Below are positions 16,647-25,228 of a stretch of DNA of 64,000 bases, piece after piece. The stretch lies in the NCBI RefSeq assembly GCF_023498005.1, contig NZ_CP097289.1, positions 2,108,001 through 2,172,000 on the forward strand, in the 5' to 3' direction. A program made the position numbers and the translations under genes. How positions within the stretch are numbered: position 1 is the first letter of the stretch; each line of letters begins with the position of its first letter. The DNA comes from Streptomyces durmitorensis. GTDB taxonomy: Bacteria; Actinomycetota; Actinomycetes; Streptomycetales; Streptomycetaceae. The notes beneath the pieces are model-generated. The model was not told the DNA's origin, made no database searches, and saw only the letters and a program-made list of their open reading frames with translations.

Positions 16647-18071
16647 ATGGCGGTGCGCTGGGTCGGGGTCGGACCGGAGCTGCTCATCGGCCTGGACCGG
16701 TCGAGTCTCGAACCGATCGGGCAGCAGCTCCAGCGCGAGCTGCGCGGCGCGATCCGCGCCGGCCGGCTTTCCGCGGGCGAGCGGTTGCCGTCCAGCCGGT
16801 CCCTCGCCGAGCAACTTCAGGTGTCCCGGGGGCTGGTTGTGGAGTCCTACGACCAACTGGCCGCGGAGGGCTACCTGATCACCGCAATCGGATCCGGTAC
16901 GCGGGTCGCTCCGAGCACGGCCGCACGCGATGCGCCGCGGCGACCGAAACGGGACGACCGCACGCCACCGGCGCCGATCGAGGTCGACTTCGAGTACGGA
17001 ATCCCCGACCTCCCGTCGTTCCCTATGCAGGACTGGCTGTGGGCGCTCACCCAGGCAGCACGAGGGGCGGGATCCGCCGCCATGGGCGACGAGACGGACT
17101 CGGGCTCCGGACAGCTCCGCGGTGTCCTCGCGGGGTACCACCGGCGCGTCCGAGCCGGTACCGCCGAAGCCGAGGACGCGATCATCGTGAACGGCTTCCG
17201 GCACGGCCTCAACCTGGTCTTCGGTACGCTCGCGCGCGCCGGCCATCACACGGTCGCGCTGGAAGACCCTGGACCTCGCGAGCACGACGAACTCGCTGCC
17301 CGGGCCGGCCTTTCGCCGATTGCGGTACCCGTCGACGAGGAGGGCGTGGACGTGGAGGCGCTGGCCGCCTCCGGAGCCCGTGCCGTCCTGGTCACACCGG
17401 CTCATCAATGCCCGGCCGGAGTCGTCCTGAGCGCACGGCGCCGCCGCGACCTGATCGCCTGGGCCGAGGAGGTCGACGGACTCGTTCTCGAAGACGACTA
17501 CGACGCCGAGTTCCGCTACGACCGTCAGCCGGTCGGCTCGCTGCAGGGCCTCGCACCGGACCGGGTCATCGCGCTCGGTTCGGTCAGCAAGACGCTGGCT
17601 CCGGGCGTCCGGATCGGCTGGCTGCTGGTCCCACCACGACTCCTGGAGCCGTTGGTGCGGGAGAAGCACCTGACCAGCCGCGGAGTACCCGCACTCGACC
17701 AGACCGCACTGGCGCTGCTGATCGAGTCCGGACGCTTCGACCGGCATCTGCGCAGGGTGCGGGACATCTACCACGCCCGCCGCCAGACCCTGGTCACCGA
17801 ACTCGCGGAGCACGCCCCCGGCATCCGGCTAGACGGCTTGGACGCGGGCTGCCACGCCCTCCTGCGGCTCCCCCCGAAACTGACCGAGAACGACGTGGTG
17901 GACCGCATCGCCGCCCAGGGCGTCCAGGTCTACGGCCTCGATCGCTACCGCACCGCCGGCGCGACCAAACCGACCGCGTTCAGCCCTGCCCTGGTACTCG
18001 GCTTCGGCAACGTCAACGAGTCCAGGATCCGTCACGGCGTACGCATCCTCGCGGCAGCGCTGAACACCTGA
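16647..18071 (+). CDS. MocR-subfamily GntR regulator with aminotransferase-like domain
   Basis: The 474-residue protein starts at ATG 16647; upstream in-frame codons look non-coding. Residues about 15-85 are a GntR winged helix (RELRGAIRAGRLSAGERLPSSRSLAEQL, then VSRGLVVESYDQLAAEGYL). The rest is a fold-type I aminotransferase domain, with GSVSKTLAPGVRIGW containing the PLP-binding Lys and LVLEDDYDAEFRYD containing the pyridine-N Asp. MocR proteins use PLP or an amino-donor adduct as effector and usually control a divergent gene, here the transporter and the DHFR-like protein. No aminotransferase reaction is implied. Confidence 0.9.
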   Translation: MAVRWVGVGPELLIGLDRSSLEPIGQQLQRELRGAIRAGRLSAGERLPSSRSLAEQLQVSRGLVVESYDQLAAEGYLITAIGSGTRVAPSTAARDAPRRPKRDDRTPPAPIEVDFEYGIPDLPSFPMQDWLWALTQAARGAGSAAMGDETDSGSGQLRGVLAGYHRRVRAGTAEAEDAIIVNGFRHGLNLVFGTLARAGHHTVALEDPGPREHDELAARAGLSPIAVPVDEEGVDVEALAASGARAVLVTPAHQCPAGVVLSARRRRDLIAWAEEVDGLVLEDDYDAEFRYDRQPVGSLQGLAPDRVIALGSVSKTLAPGVRIGWLLVPPRLLEPLVREKHLTSRGVPALDQTALALLIESGRFDRHLRRVRDIYHARRQTLVTELAEHAPGIRLDGLDAGCHALLRLPPKLTENDVVDRIAAQGVQVYGLDRYRTAGATKPTAFSPALVLGFGNVNESRIRHGVRILAAALNT

Positions 18072-18096
18072 GTCCGCCTACAAGTCGTCGAGCACC

Positions 18097-18330
18097 TCAC
18101 GGAGTTCCGTGCGGTATCGGGGGACGCGGTCGCATGGGTGCGACGCCGGGGCGCGGCGCGTACCGCGCCCGGTAGTGGGTGGGTGGCACCCCCATAGCGC
18201 CACGGAAGGCGCGGGTGAAGTCGGCGGGCCGCGGGAATCTCCACCGAGTGGCGATGGCGTGGACAGTGAGGTGGCTCAGGCCCGGATCGCCGTCGAGTCG
18301 GAGCTCCAGCACTCGGCCATGGCCGAGCAC
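18097..18330 (-). pseudogene. C-terminal fragment of an AraC-family regulator
   Basis: The 77-codon frame contains the second helix-turn-helix of an AraC DNA-binding domain: LTVHAIATRWRFPRPADFTRAFRGAMGVPPTHYR, matching the family pattern of F-x-x-P-x-x-F-x-R-x-F-R-x-x-x-G-x-x-P-x-x-Y-R. The first helix-turn-helix and the whole effector domain are missing. No ribosome site or natural start is visible, so it is a truncated relic. It lies just downstream of the MocR gene on the opposite strand. Confidence 0.6.
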
Positions 18331-18580
18331 GCGGACGAGCTGAACTCCCTACGTGAGCAACAGGACAGGGAATCCCGTCGTCTTCCTGGGCTGCTGCGCC
18401 GTTACGATTCACCAGCGAGCTGACCTTCTCCGTACTGGGCCCGGCGCCCACCCCCTGCCCGGCCGGAGCACGGCCGAAGGCGTGAAGGAGAAAACCACAC
18501 GCATCCCCGGATCAATGACACCGGCACCCGGATCATCCGCAGGCGACATCTCGCAAGGCGCGCAGGGTAGACGTGCAGGT

Positions 18581-18943
18581 ATGACCACTCATGAGAGAAG
18601 CGGGCAAGACGAGGAGCCGCTGGTGGGTACCAGGGCTTACACCGATGTCGAGCTGGCACTGAAGCAATTGGGCGTCGGGCCGGTGGAGCGAGGCTCGTCT
18701 CCTCAGTTCTCCGGTGGCGCGTCATCGGCCTACCGGTGGGCGCTGGGACGCGCGGACCGTTCACCCGTCACGGGGGCGGACAACGCAGGTGGTGTCCCGG
18801 ATCTGCAGGCGCTCACCGCCGAGGCGGATGCGGCGGTCGTACGGACGGAGGACCTCACCAGGTCACCCGGCCCGCGAGACTACAGCCGAGGAGTGCATGA
18901 TGCCCTGGCCTGGGTATGCGGACACACCAGCCAGGCACCGTGA
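18581..18943 (+). CDS. Small conserved Streptomyces hypothetical protein
   Basis: The 120-residue soluble protein starts at ATG 18581, the first start that gives typical composition. It contains AYTDVELALKQLGVGPVERG, SSAYRWALGRADRSPVTGA, LTAEADAAVVRTEDL and, at the end, DYSRGVHDALAWVCGHT. Proteins with this pattern (ADRAPVTG, GVHDALAWVCG) recur in Streptomyces as uncharacterised proteins. No enzymatic motif or membrane segment is present. It stands alone between the AraC relic and the stress-signalling cluster. Confidence 0.65.
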   Translation: MTTHERSGQDEEPLVGTRAYTDVELALKQLGVGPVERGSSPQFSGGASSAYRWALGRADRSPVTGADNAGGVPDLQALTAEADAAVVRTEDLTRSPGPRDYSRGVHDALAWVCGHTSQAP

Positions 18944-19073
18944 ACAGCTGCGCTGAAGGCATGGACCGACGTACGCCTCTTGCGTCGTCTACCGCACGCG
19001 TCCTGCGTCGGTCATCTGGGCAGGGCCGTTCTCGGCTCCCTCCCGCAGGAGTCGAGCACGGCCACGGAGGGCT

Positions 19074-19331
19074 TCAGGGTTCTTTCCGCCGGAACACTGC
19101 GTCGGCCAGCGCCTCCCGCAGAGCGAAGAGCGCCGCCAAGTCCGCATCCACCACGAACTGATCCAGTAGGACACCGACCCGCCAGTGCTGATCCTCGCGA
19201 ACCGCCTGCACGATCTCCGCGATGGCCGCACGCTGCCCAGCAGGAACCTCCACCACATCACTCTCGGGTTCACGCAGGGCCTCAACAGACCGTGTTGGGC
19301 ATACTCCCTTGGCCGGCCTGGACCCGTGCAC
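19074..19331 (-). CDS. Small acidic hypothetical protein
   Basis: The 85-residue frame has a plausible acidic helical core (AAIAEIVQAVREDQHWRVGVLLDQFVVDADLAALFALREALADAVF). Its codon use looks coding, unlike the overlapping frames. The first ~20 residues look less natural, so the real start may be internal, for example the GTG before VEVPAGQ. No family assignment is possible. It diverges from the rsbR operon, about 280 bp away. Confidence 0.5.
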   Translation of the reverse strand: MHGSRPAKGVCPTRSVEALREPESDVVEVPAGQRAAIAEIVQAVREDQHWRVGVLLDQFVVDADLAALFALREALADAVFRRKEP

Positions 19332-19555
19332 TCATCACCTTAGGGAGACAGTTGCCCCCTGGCAACATTTTCGACCGGCACAGAGAAAGGACGGGGCTGG
19401 CCTCGCGGCGTCGCACGACAGCCGTCGCCGGAGTCGGCCCAGAAGCCCAGGGCTTCCCCGCGTCACGGACGGCATGCTTATATTTGCCACATGGAAACAG
19501 TTGGATGATCAGGAGTGCCCTGACTTCCAGCGCAGGTGGTCCACCGCGGTATGTG

Positions 19556-19589
19556 CCGTGCAGGGACAGCTTCCGTGCAGGGACAGCTT
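19556..19589 (+). repeat. Perfect 17-bp tandem duplication in the rsbR leader
   Basis: CCGTGCAGGGACAGCTT occurs twice in a row, ending 18 bases before the rsbR start codon. It adds a second AGGGAC in the leader. Duplication by replication slippage is likely; an effect on rsbR expression is possible but not shown. Confidence 0.8.
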
Positions 19590-19607
19590 CGTCGAGGGGA
19601 TTTACGA

Positions 19608-20483
19608 GTGAGCAGCAGTGAGGCCGTCATTCGGCAGCGCGTGACGACGGCGCTGCACGGACGTGCCGACGACGTTGCCGATCGTTGGGTGCAGCTCCAG
19701 CAGAGTCAGCCGGAGCTCGGGGTCGGCATCGCCGAGCGCGAGCTGCGGGAAGAGGCGGATGCCTTGGTCGCCGCCCTGGTCGCCGGGATGGACAGTGCGC
19801 TCCCGGTCGACAGGATCGTGAACTCCCACGACGAACTGAAGCGGGCAGTCAGTGAGTTCTCGCTGCGCCGGGCTCGCGTGGGCACGACGCCCACCGCCAC
19901 CTCCCTCGCGGTCCTCTCCCTCAAGGAGGCGGTGCTTGAGGCTGTGCAGCAGAGCACCGACAGAGCCGATGAACTGTTCTCCGCCGCTTTGCTGATCAAC
20001 CAGTTGCTCGATGCCGCGGGCGCTCTGTCCTTCGACACGTATGTCGAGGGGCGGGAGGAGATCATCCGCAGGCAGAGCCGGCAGTTGCTCGAACTGTCGA
20101 CACCGGTCGTACGTCTGTGGCAGCAGGTGCTCGCCGTCCCGCTGATCGGCACGCTCGACACCGCCCGGACACAGGTCGTCATGGAGAACCTGCTCCAGGC
20201 GATCCAGGACCACGAAGCGCTCGTCGCCATCATCGACATCACCGGGGTCCCCACCGTGGACACGGCAGTCGCGCAGCATCTGATGCAAACCGTCAACGCC
20301 GTGCGGCTGATGGGGGCGGACTGCGTCATCAGCGGCATCCGACCGCCGATCGCGCAGACCATCGCCCAACTGGGCATCGACCTGTCGAAGATCCTTACGC
20401 GGGCCACCCTCGCCGACGCCCTGTCCGAGGCCATCAAGCTCACCGGCAGTGCCGCGCCTGAGCCTTTTGGGGCGTCACGTTGA
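19608..20483 (+). CDS. rsbR: RsbR-type stressosome STAS protein
   Basis: The start GTG at 19608 has GAGGGGA seven bases upstream. The 291-residue protein has a helical N-terminal sensor-like domain (about 1-160) and a C-terminal STAS domain (about 165-285). Thr185 (GTLDTAR) and Thr219 (PTVDTAV) are 34 residues apart, as are Thr171 and Thr205, the RsbT phosphorylation sites of Bacillus subtilis RsbRA. With RsbS and RsbT such proteins build the stressosome, which releases RsbT on stress. Its stop overlaps the rsbS start (TGATG). It heads a five-gene overlapping operon. Confidence 0.9.
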   Translation: MSSSEAVIRQRVTTALHGRADDVADRWVQLQQSQPELGVGIAERELREEADALVAALVAGMDSALPVDRIVNSHDELKRAVSEFSLRRARVGTTPTATSLAVLSLKEAVLEAVQQSTDRADELFSAALLINQLLDAAGALSFDTYVEGREEIIRRQSRQLLELSTPVVRLWQQVLAVPLIGTLDTARTQVVMENLLQAIQDHEALVAIIDITGVPTVDTAVAQHLMQTVNAVRLMGADCVISGIRPPIAQTIAQLGIDLSKILTRATLADALSEAIKLTGSAAPEPFGASR

Positions 20484-20893
20484 TGGAGGGCCGCCCGAGC
20501 ACCGGTGTTCCCATTCTGCGACTGGGCGACGTGCTGGTCACCGGGATGCTCAACGAGATCGACGACAAGGCTGCCCTTGCCTTTACCGATGAGCTCACCG
20601 AGCGCATTGCGGCAGAGAGCACCCGAGGGGTTCTCATCGATGTGTCGCGTCTTGAGATCATCGACTCCTTTGTGGCACGCACGCTGATGGAACTGACGAC
20701 CATGGCACGGCTGCTGGGTGCGCGCGTGATCGTGGCCGGCATGCGTCCTCCGGTGGCCATCACCCTGGTCGAGCTGGGTATCGAACTGGTCGGCGTGGAG
20801 ACCGCGCTGGATGCGGAGCGTGGTATGACCGCCCTCGGTTGGCGCCAGGTTCCGCAGCCCCCTGAAGGGGCGCGACATGACGCGACTCGCTGA
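20483..20893 (+). CDS. rsbS: RsbS-type STAS anti-sigma antagonist
   Basis: The 136-residue single STAS domain begins at the ATG overlapping the rsbR stop. The conserved loop reads VSRLEIIDSFVARTL, with Ser62 in the position of the phosphorylated Ser of RsbS. In Bacillus RsbS binds and holds RsbT in the stressosome, and its phosphorylation by RsbT frees the kinase. The C-terminal tail (QVPQPPEGARHDATR) extends past the fold and overlaps the rsbT start by 17 bp. Context with rsbR and rsbT makes the identification firm. Confidence 0.9.
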   Translation: MEGRPSTGVPILRLGDVLVTGMLNEIDDKAALAFTDELTERIAAESTRGVLIDVSRLEIIDSFVARTLMELTTMARLLGARVIVAGMRPPVAITLVELGIELVGVETALDAERGMTALGWRQVPQPPEGARHDATR

Positions 20894-21353
20894 CAGCGCC
20901 GACAAGGCAGGCCGTGTCGAGGCCGGCTCCCCCACTGGCCCCTCTGCCATCCAGTCCGCCACACACATCGGACTGCATACCGAAGAGGATCTGCTGGCGG
21001 TCCGTCATGCAGTGCGCGCCGCGACGCTCAGGATCGGTTTCGGCATCGTCGACCAGACCCGAGTGGTGACCGCGGCCAGCGAACTGGCCCGCAACGCGTA
21101 CATCCACGGCGGGGGCGGGACTCTCGCCATCGAATACCTCCACCAAGGGGGCACGCGCGGGTTGCGGTTGACCATAAGTGACAAGGGCCCCGGCATCCCG
21201 GACTTGGACGCCGCCCTCACCGACGGCTTCACCACCGGCGCCGGTCTGGGCCACGGCCTGGGCGGGGCACGCCGTCTCATGGACGACTTCGACGTGCATT
21301 GCGCACCGGACAGAGGCACGACTGTGGTCGCCACGCGATGGGAGCGCCAGTGA
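20877..21353 (+). CDS. rsbT: RsbT-type switch kinase
   Basis: The 158-residue protein is a GHKL ATPase: N-box ASELARNAYIHG with Asn73, G1 box SDKGPGIPD and G2 box GLGHGLGGARRL. RsbT phosphorylates RsbR and RsbS on Ser/Thr and, once free, activates an RsbU-type phosphatase. The first ~30 residues are an unstructured extension not usual for RsbT (typically about 133 residues). It overlaps rsbS by 17 bp and its TGA overlaps the next GTG, so the operon is tightly coupled. Confidence 0.9.
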   Translation: MTRLADSADKAGRVEAGSPTGPSAIQSATHIGLHTEEDLLAVRHAVRAATLRIGFGIVDQTRVVTAASELARNAYIHGGGGTLAIEYLHQGGTRGLRLTISDKGPGIPDLDAALTDGFTTGAGLGHGLGGARRLMDDFDVHCAPDRGTTVVATRWERQ

Positions 21354-22363
21354 CGCCCCTGTCGGCGCTGGCGACCGCATGCGTGCCCATCGATCACTAC
21401 AGTGCCGTCCACGTCGCCGCCTCGACCGCCCGCTCACTCGCCGAGCAGTGCCGCCTGCCGGGTGCGATGCCGGACCAGGCGGCAGTGCTCGCCTCGGAAC
21501 TGGCCAGCAACCTCGACAAACACGCGCGCGGCGGCACGCTCTACATCCGCCCTCTGCCGCTGGGCGGTGGTCTGGAGATCCTGGCAGCTGACCGGGGCCC
21601 GGGCATGCCCGAGATCGAGCGATGCCTCACGGACGGCTACACCACGACCGGCACCATGGGCGCCGGCCTTGGTGCGGTGACCCGCATCGCAACGCACTTC
21701 ACCATCCGGACAGATGCCGAAATGGGCACCCTTGCTTGCGCAAGACTCGCACTGCCCGAGCAGCCACAAGCAGCGCGGCAACCAGCCGGTCTCATCTGCG
21801 TACCCGCCGACAGAGAGCAGCATTGCGGAGATGCCTGCGCGATCATCGACGCGGACAGGACGCGCACCATGATCGTCATTGACGGGCTCGGTCACGGTCC
21901 GCATGCCGCCGAAGCCGCACAGACCGCCCTGCGGTCCTTCCACGCGGTGGTGGACCGCCCCTTGACACATATTCTGACAGCCCTCCACCGGTCCCTGCGC
22001 CGTACCCGCGGCGCAGCCGTGGGCATCTTGCGACTTGGGGCGGAGAAGGCCGAGTACTGCGGAATCGGGAACGTACGCGCCGTAGCGATCTCCCCCCATC
22101 AGGTCCACCACCGGCTGACCGGACAACCCGGCGTCGTCGGCTGGAACATCCCCGCTCCGCAGAGCCACCGCTTCCCCCTTGCCCCGGGTACGACAGCCGT
22201 GCTCCACAGCGACGGCATCGACAGCAGATGGACGCATGTTCCCCCGCACTTCTTGTTGCGCCTGCCTCCTTCGCTGCTCGCCGGCGCGGTCGCCCACCAT
22301 CACCGCTCCACCCGCGACGACGCCGCTGTGCTCGCCGCCCTGCCCCACCCAAGGCACTCATGA
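21350..22363 (+). CDS. Fusion of an RsbT-like ATPase with an RsbX-like PP2C phosphatase
   Basis: I start it at GTG 21350, which overlaps the rsbT stop and has GGGAG upstream. Residues 1-135 form a GHKL ATPase domain with N-box Asn54 (LASELASNLDKHA), G1 DRGPGMPE (81-88) and G2 GAGLG. Residues about 145-330 form a compact SpoIIE/RsbX-type PP2C domain with DGLGHG (178-183), HSDGID and a final RDDAAVL, so the metal ligands are present. RsbX resets the stressosome by dephosphorylating RsbR and RsbS. The fusion puts potential kinase and phosphatase activity in one chain. It overlaps the next gene by ATGA. Confidence 0.85.
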   Translation: MTPLSALATACVPIDHYSAVHVAASTARSLAEQCRLPGAMPDQAAVLASELASNLDKHARGGTLYIRPLPLGGGLEILAADRGPGMPEIERCLTDGYTTTGTMGAGLGAVTRIATHFTIRTDAEMGTLACARLALPEQPQAARQPAGLICVPADREQHCGDACAIIDADRTRTMIVIDGLGHGPHAAEAAQTALRSFHAVVDRPLTHILTALHRSLRRTRGAAVGILRLGAEKAEYCGIGNVRAVAISPHQVHHRLTGQPGVVGWNIPAPQSHRFPLAPGTTAVLHSDGIDSRWTHVPPHFLLRLPPSLLAGAVAHHHRSTRDDAAVLAALPHPRHS

Positions 22364-23631
22364 ACAGAAGCTACTTTCACGCCCTGCCCCAGCTGCGCGA
22401 CGCCGTGCGCCGCGTGGCCGACGCTCATCGGCTGCCGGTAGATGTCCGGGCACGCTTGGTGCTGTCTGTCGCCGACGCGGCTGCCGATGAGCTCGGCTCG
22501 GGTCGGCCCGTCGAGCTCAGCACGGCCCACGAGGACGGCTCACACGACGACTCGCCCGTCCTGGCCATTGCCCTCAGCGCCCCACAGGCCCGTCGGCCGC
22601 TGCGTGTCGGAGACTTGCCACTGCCCGCTCTGACGAACGGCACTGACTCGGTCGTCTGGCGCGTGCCCGTTCCTCAGACGGCAGGCTCGTCGGTGCCCAG
22701 CCCGAGCGCCGGTATCGACCCCACCGCCGAGCGGTCGTCACGGGCGGAATCTCAAGCCATCAACGAGGAACTGCGCGCCATCATCGCCCGTACCGATGCG
22801 CTCACGGCCGAGTACCGCCGCCTCAAGCACGAGCTTGCCGAGACCAACGGCGGCGTGCTCGCCCTCTACGTCCAACTCGAAGAGCGCGACGAACAGCTCC
22901 GCAAAGCGCACGGGAAAATGCTGCGCGACCTCGAGGACGCGCTGCGCCCCCAGCCGATGGAGATCGACGGCCTGGAGCTGGCGGTCCACTATGCCCCCGC
23001 AGAGGCCAACGCCCCCACCGGCGGCGACCTCTACGACTGGTTCGCCCTGCCCGACGGCAACCTGCACATCACCGTCGTTGACGCACTCGGCCACGGAGTA
23101 GGCAGCACCCGCAGCGCCCTCAACGTGACCCATGCCGTTCGTACGCTGGCCCTCGAAGGCCACCCTCTGCAGTCGATCCTGGAGCGCACGCACGAAATCC
23201 TCATGCCGCTCGCACCCGAACTCATGGCGACCGTACTCCTGGCACGACTCGACCCTGCCACCGGGAAACTGCAACTGGCCAACGGAAGCCATCCCCCCGC
23301 TCTCATGCTCCGAGCCGACGGCACTGCCGAGTACCTCGAAGTGCGCGGCCGGGGCATCGGCTTCCCGCTGCCCGGCAGCGAAGAACTACTCCACACCGAG
23401 ATCCACCCGGGCGACGTCCTCATCCTCTACACGGACGGCCTCACCGAAAGCCGCAGAGACCCGTGCGAGGGCGAACTCCGGCTCATCGCAGCAGCCCGGC
23501 GACACGCAGGCGGTGCTCTCGCCGAACTCCCCAGCGCCATCGCCGCAGAGATGCATACCGTCATGCTTCACCCCGACGACACCCTGGCCCTTGCCATACG
23601 CCGCTCCACACCTACTGCGGCAGTTGGCTGA
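22360..23631 (+). CDS. RsbU-like PP2C phosphatase with coiled-coil linker
   Basis: The 423-residue protein starts at the ATG overlapping the upstream stop. Residues 1-100 look like a degenerate GHKL-type domain (LRDAVRRVADAHRLPVDVRARLVLSVADAAADEL) without clear ATP motifs. A coiled coil follows at about 130-190 (EYRRLKHELAETNGG...QLEERDEQLRKAH). Then comes a full SpoIIE-type PP2C domain with TGGDLYDWF, VVDALGHG, LYTDGLTESR and HPDDTLAL. This is the layout of RsbU-like phosphatases that act on anti-sigma antagonists. As last gene of the operon it is the likely output partner of RsbT. It overlaps the convergent gene by 20 bp. Confidence 0.88.
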   Translation: MNRSYFHALPQLRDAVRRVADAHRLPVDVRARLVLSVADAAADELGSGRPVELSTAHEDGSHDDSPVLAIALSAPQARRPLRVGDLPLPALTNGTDSVVWRVPVPQTAGSSVPSPSAGIDPTAERSSRAESQAINEELRAIIARTDALTAEYRRLKHELAETNGGVLALYVQLEERDEQLRKAHGKMLRDLEDALRPQPMEIDGLELAVHYAPAEANAPTGGDLYDWFALPDGNLHITVVDALGHGVGSTRSALNVTHAVRTLALEGHPLQSILERTHEILMPLAPELMATVLLARLDPATGKLQLANGSHPPALMLRADGTAEYLEVRGRGIGFPLPGSEELLHTEIHPGDVLILYTDGLTESRRDPCEGELRLIAAARRHAGGALAELPSAIAAEMHTVMLHPDDTLALAIRRSTPTAAVG

Positions 23632-24835
23632 CACTGACACGACCGTGCTGCGGGGAACCGCCCACGGGGCGGGAATCGCGACCGAACCAGTCGAGGCACA
23701 CGACCAAGGCGTCGTCGTCAGCATCGGCGTCGAGGTAGGACGCGAGTTCCTGCAGGATCGCCCGGGGAACAGCAGCAGCCGGCAGGAGGCCCGCAGCCTG
23801 GATCGCGCGCGCCAGTGTCCGCTCGCCATACGCCTCCCCCACCTCGGTGGCGGCGGCGTAGACGCCATCACTGACGAAAATCAACCGGTCGCCCGGCAGG
23901 GCCACGAACCCCTGCGCGACATACTCGGTCTCCTCGAACATGCCCAAGGGGAACTGCGCCTCGAAGTTCACACGCTCCACGGTCTTGTCGCGCTGACGCC
24001 ACAGCTGGGGTGAGCCGGCGTCCACCACCTGCACCCGCCCTGTAGCCAGCTCGAAGGAGAGCAGCAAGGTCGATACGTACTCCTGCCCCCGATGCTGCGC
24101 GTACAGCGCCTGATCGGCCAGAGCCGCCTGGTCCGCGATACCGATGCCGGCTCTTCGCGCATTGCGCAGGGCGTTGACCGCAAGGTTGGTCAGGAGGGAA
24201 GCCTGGATCCCCTCCCCCATGCCGTTGGTGACGCTGAGAGTGAGCGTCTCGGATGTCGTGGCCCAGTCGAAGTTGTCGCCGTGGATGGCGTACGCGGGCT
24301 CCAGTTGTGCACCGATGGCGTATTCGTTGCGGGTGCAGGCCCGCCCCGGCAGCAGCTGCCACTGCATCTCGGCGGCCAAGGTGAGGCGGCTGGCCCGGCG
24401 GGCCTGCAGGTACAGATCGGTGTCCCGCTCAGCGACGACGATCTCGTGCCCGAGGAGCGCGGCAACTACGGTCAGCTCCTCCACGGCGTCGGGCGTGCAC
24501 CTGTCCTTCGGGATCCGCACGGAGAGGATGCCCAGCCTGTCGCCACGGACCGTGACGGGCAGGTGCAGGTCGACGACGCCCTCACTGCTCGCGAGCTGCC
24601 CGTAGGGCTCCTGGCTACCGAACGCACGGCCCTCGGGGCTGGTGTACACGGACAGGGGCTCCGCTGTATGAGGCAGCTCTGTAACAGGCTGGAGGACTGT
24701 GAGGCTGTAATCGGCCATGAGCAGCTCGACATCGGTGGCCCCATAGTGCTCGACCAGAGCGGCTCGCACCGTACCGAGGAGGTTGTGCGGTGCCGCCGTA
24801 CGTACGGCGCGTTCCACAGCCAGGAAATTCGTCAC
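23612..24835 (-). CDS. SpoIIE/PP2C-family protein with a variant metal site
   Basis: I chose GTG 24835 (AAGG eight bases upstream). The 407-residue protein has an N-terminal GAF-like region (about 15-140), a linker helix (AERDTDLYLQARRASRLTLAAEMQWQLLPG, typical before PP2C domains) and a PP2C domain. GDNFDW (186-191) keeps the first Asp pair. The second metal motif reads TNGMGEG (203-209) where active enzymes have D-x-x-G-H-G, so Asp is Asn and His is Glu. VSDGVY and DADDDALVV are kept. It runs against the Rsb operon and overlaps its last gene by 20 bp. It may bind phosphoproteins rather than hydrolyse them. Confidence 0.82.
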   Translation of the reverse strand: MTNFLAVERAVRTAAPHNLLGTVRAALVEHYGATDVELLMADYSLTVLQPVTELPHTAEPLSVYTSPEGRAFGSQEPYGQLASSEGVVDLHLPVTVRGDRLGILSVRIPKDRCTPDAVEELTVVAALLGHEIVVAERDTDLYLQARRASRLTLAAEMQWQLLPGRACTRNEYAIGAQLEPAYAIHGDNFDWATTSETLTLSVTNGMGEGIQASLLTNLAVNALRNARRAGIGIADQAALADQALYAQHRGQEYVSTLLLSFELATGRVQVVDAGSPQLWRQRDKTVERVNFEAQFPLGMFEETEYVAQGFVALPGDRLIFVSDGVYAAATEVGEAYGERTLARAIQAAGLLPAAAVPRAILQELASYLDADADDDALVVCLDWFGRDSRPVGGSPQHGRVSVSQLPQ

Positions 24836-25228
24836 GGTGAGGCCTTCTTCATCAGTGGGTCGGGTGTTGCTGAGTAACTGATGGGACCGGGGGCCTCGGC
24901 CAACGGGGCGCTCACTGCCCAGAACGCTCCTGGGATGCCCGCCCATTACCGACCTGACCTTGACCGCGGTGCCCCGCACAGCGCGGTCTGCTGAGACCGA
25001 GCGAACTTCAAGAACCGCGAATATTGCTACGCGGCAACTGTTAATCCTACCGCCCGGCGGAACCAGAACGGCGCCCGTTTCACCCCGGTCCCCCGACAGT
25101 CCCAGCCCCTGTTGCCTCATTCACCGGCGAGCCCGGGATATTTCGAATCGAACGGGCAGAAGACCAGGTGCGAGGCCGAACGATGCATGGCACGACATCC
25201 GTAGATCGCGAGGGGTGCACATCTGTTC
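24836..25228. other. Divergent intergenic region
   Basis: This 393-bp interval separates the PP2C gene from the first MarR gene and must contain both promoters. It holds an AT-richer patch near 25020-25045 (AATATTGCTACG, CAACTGTTAATC), but no -35/-10 pair, operator palindrome or open frame convinced me. Confidence 0.4.
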
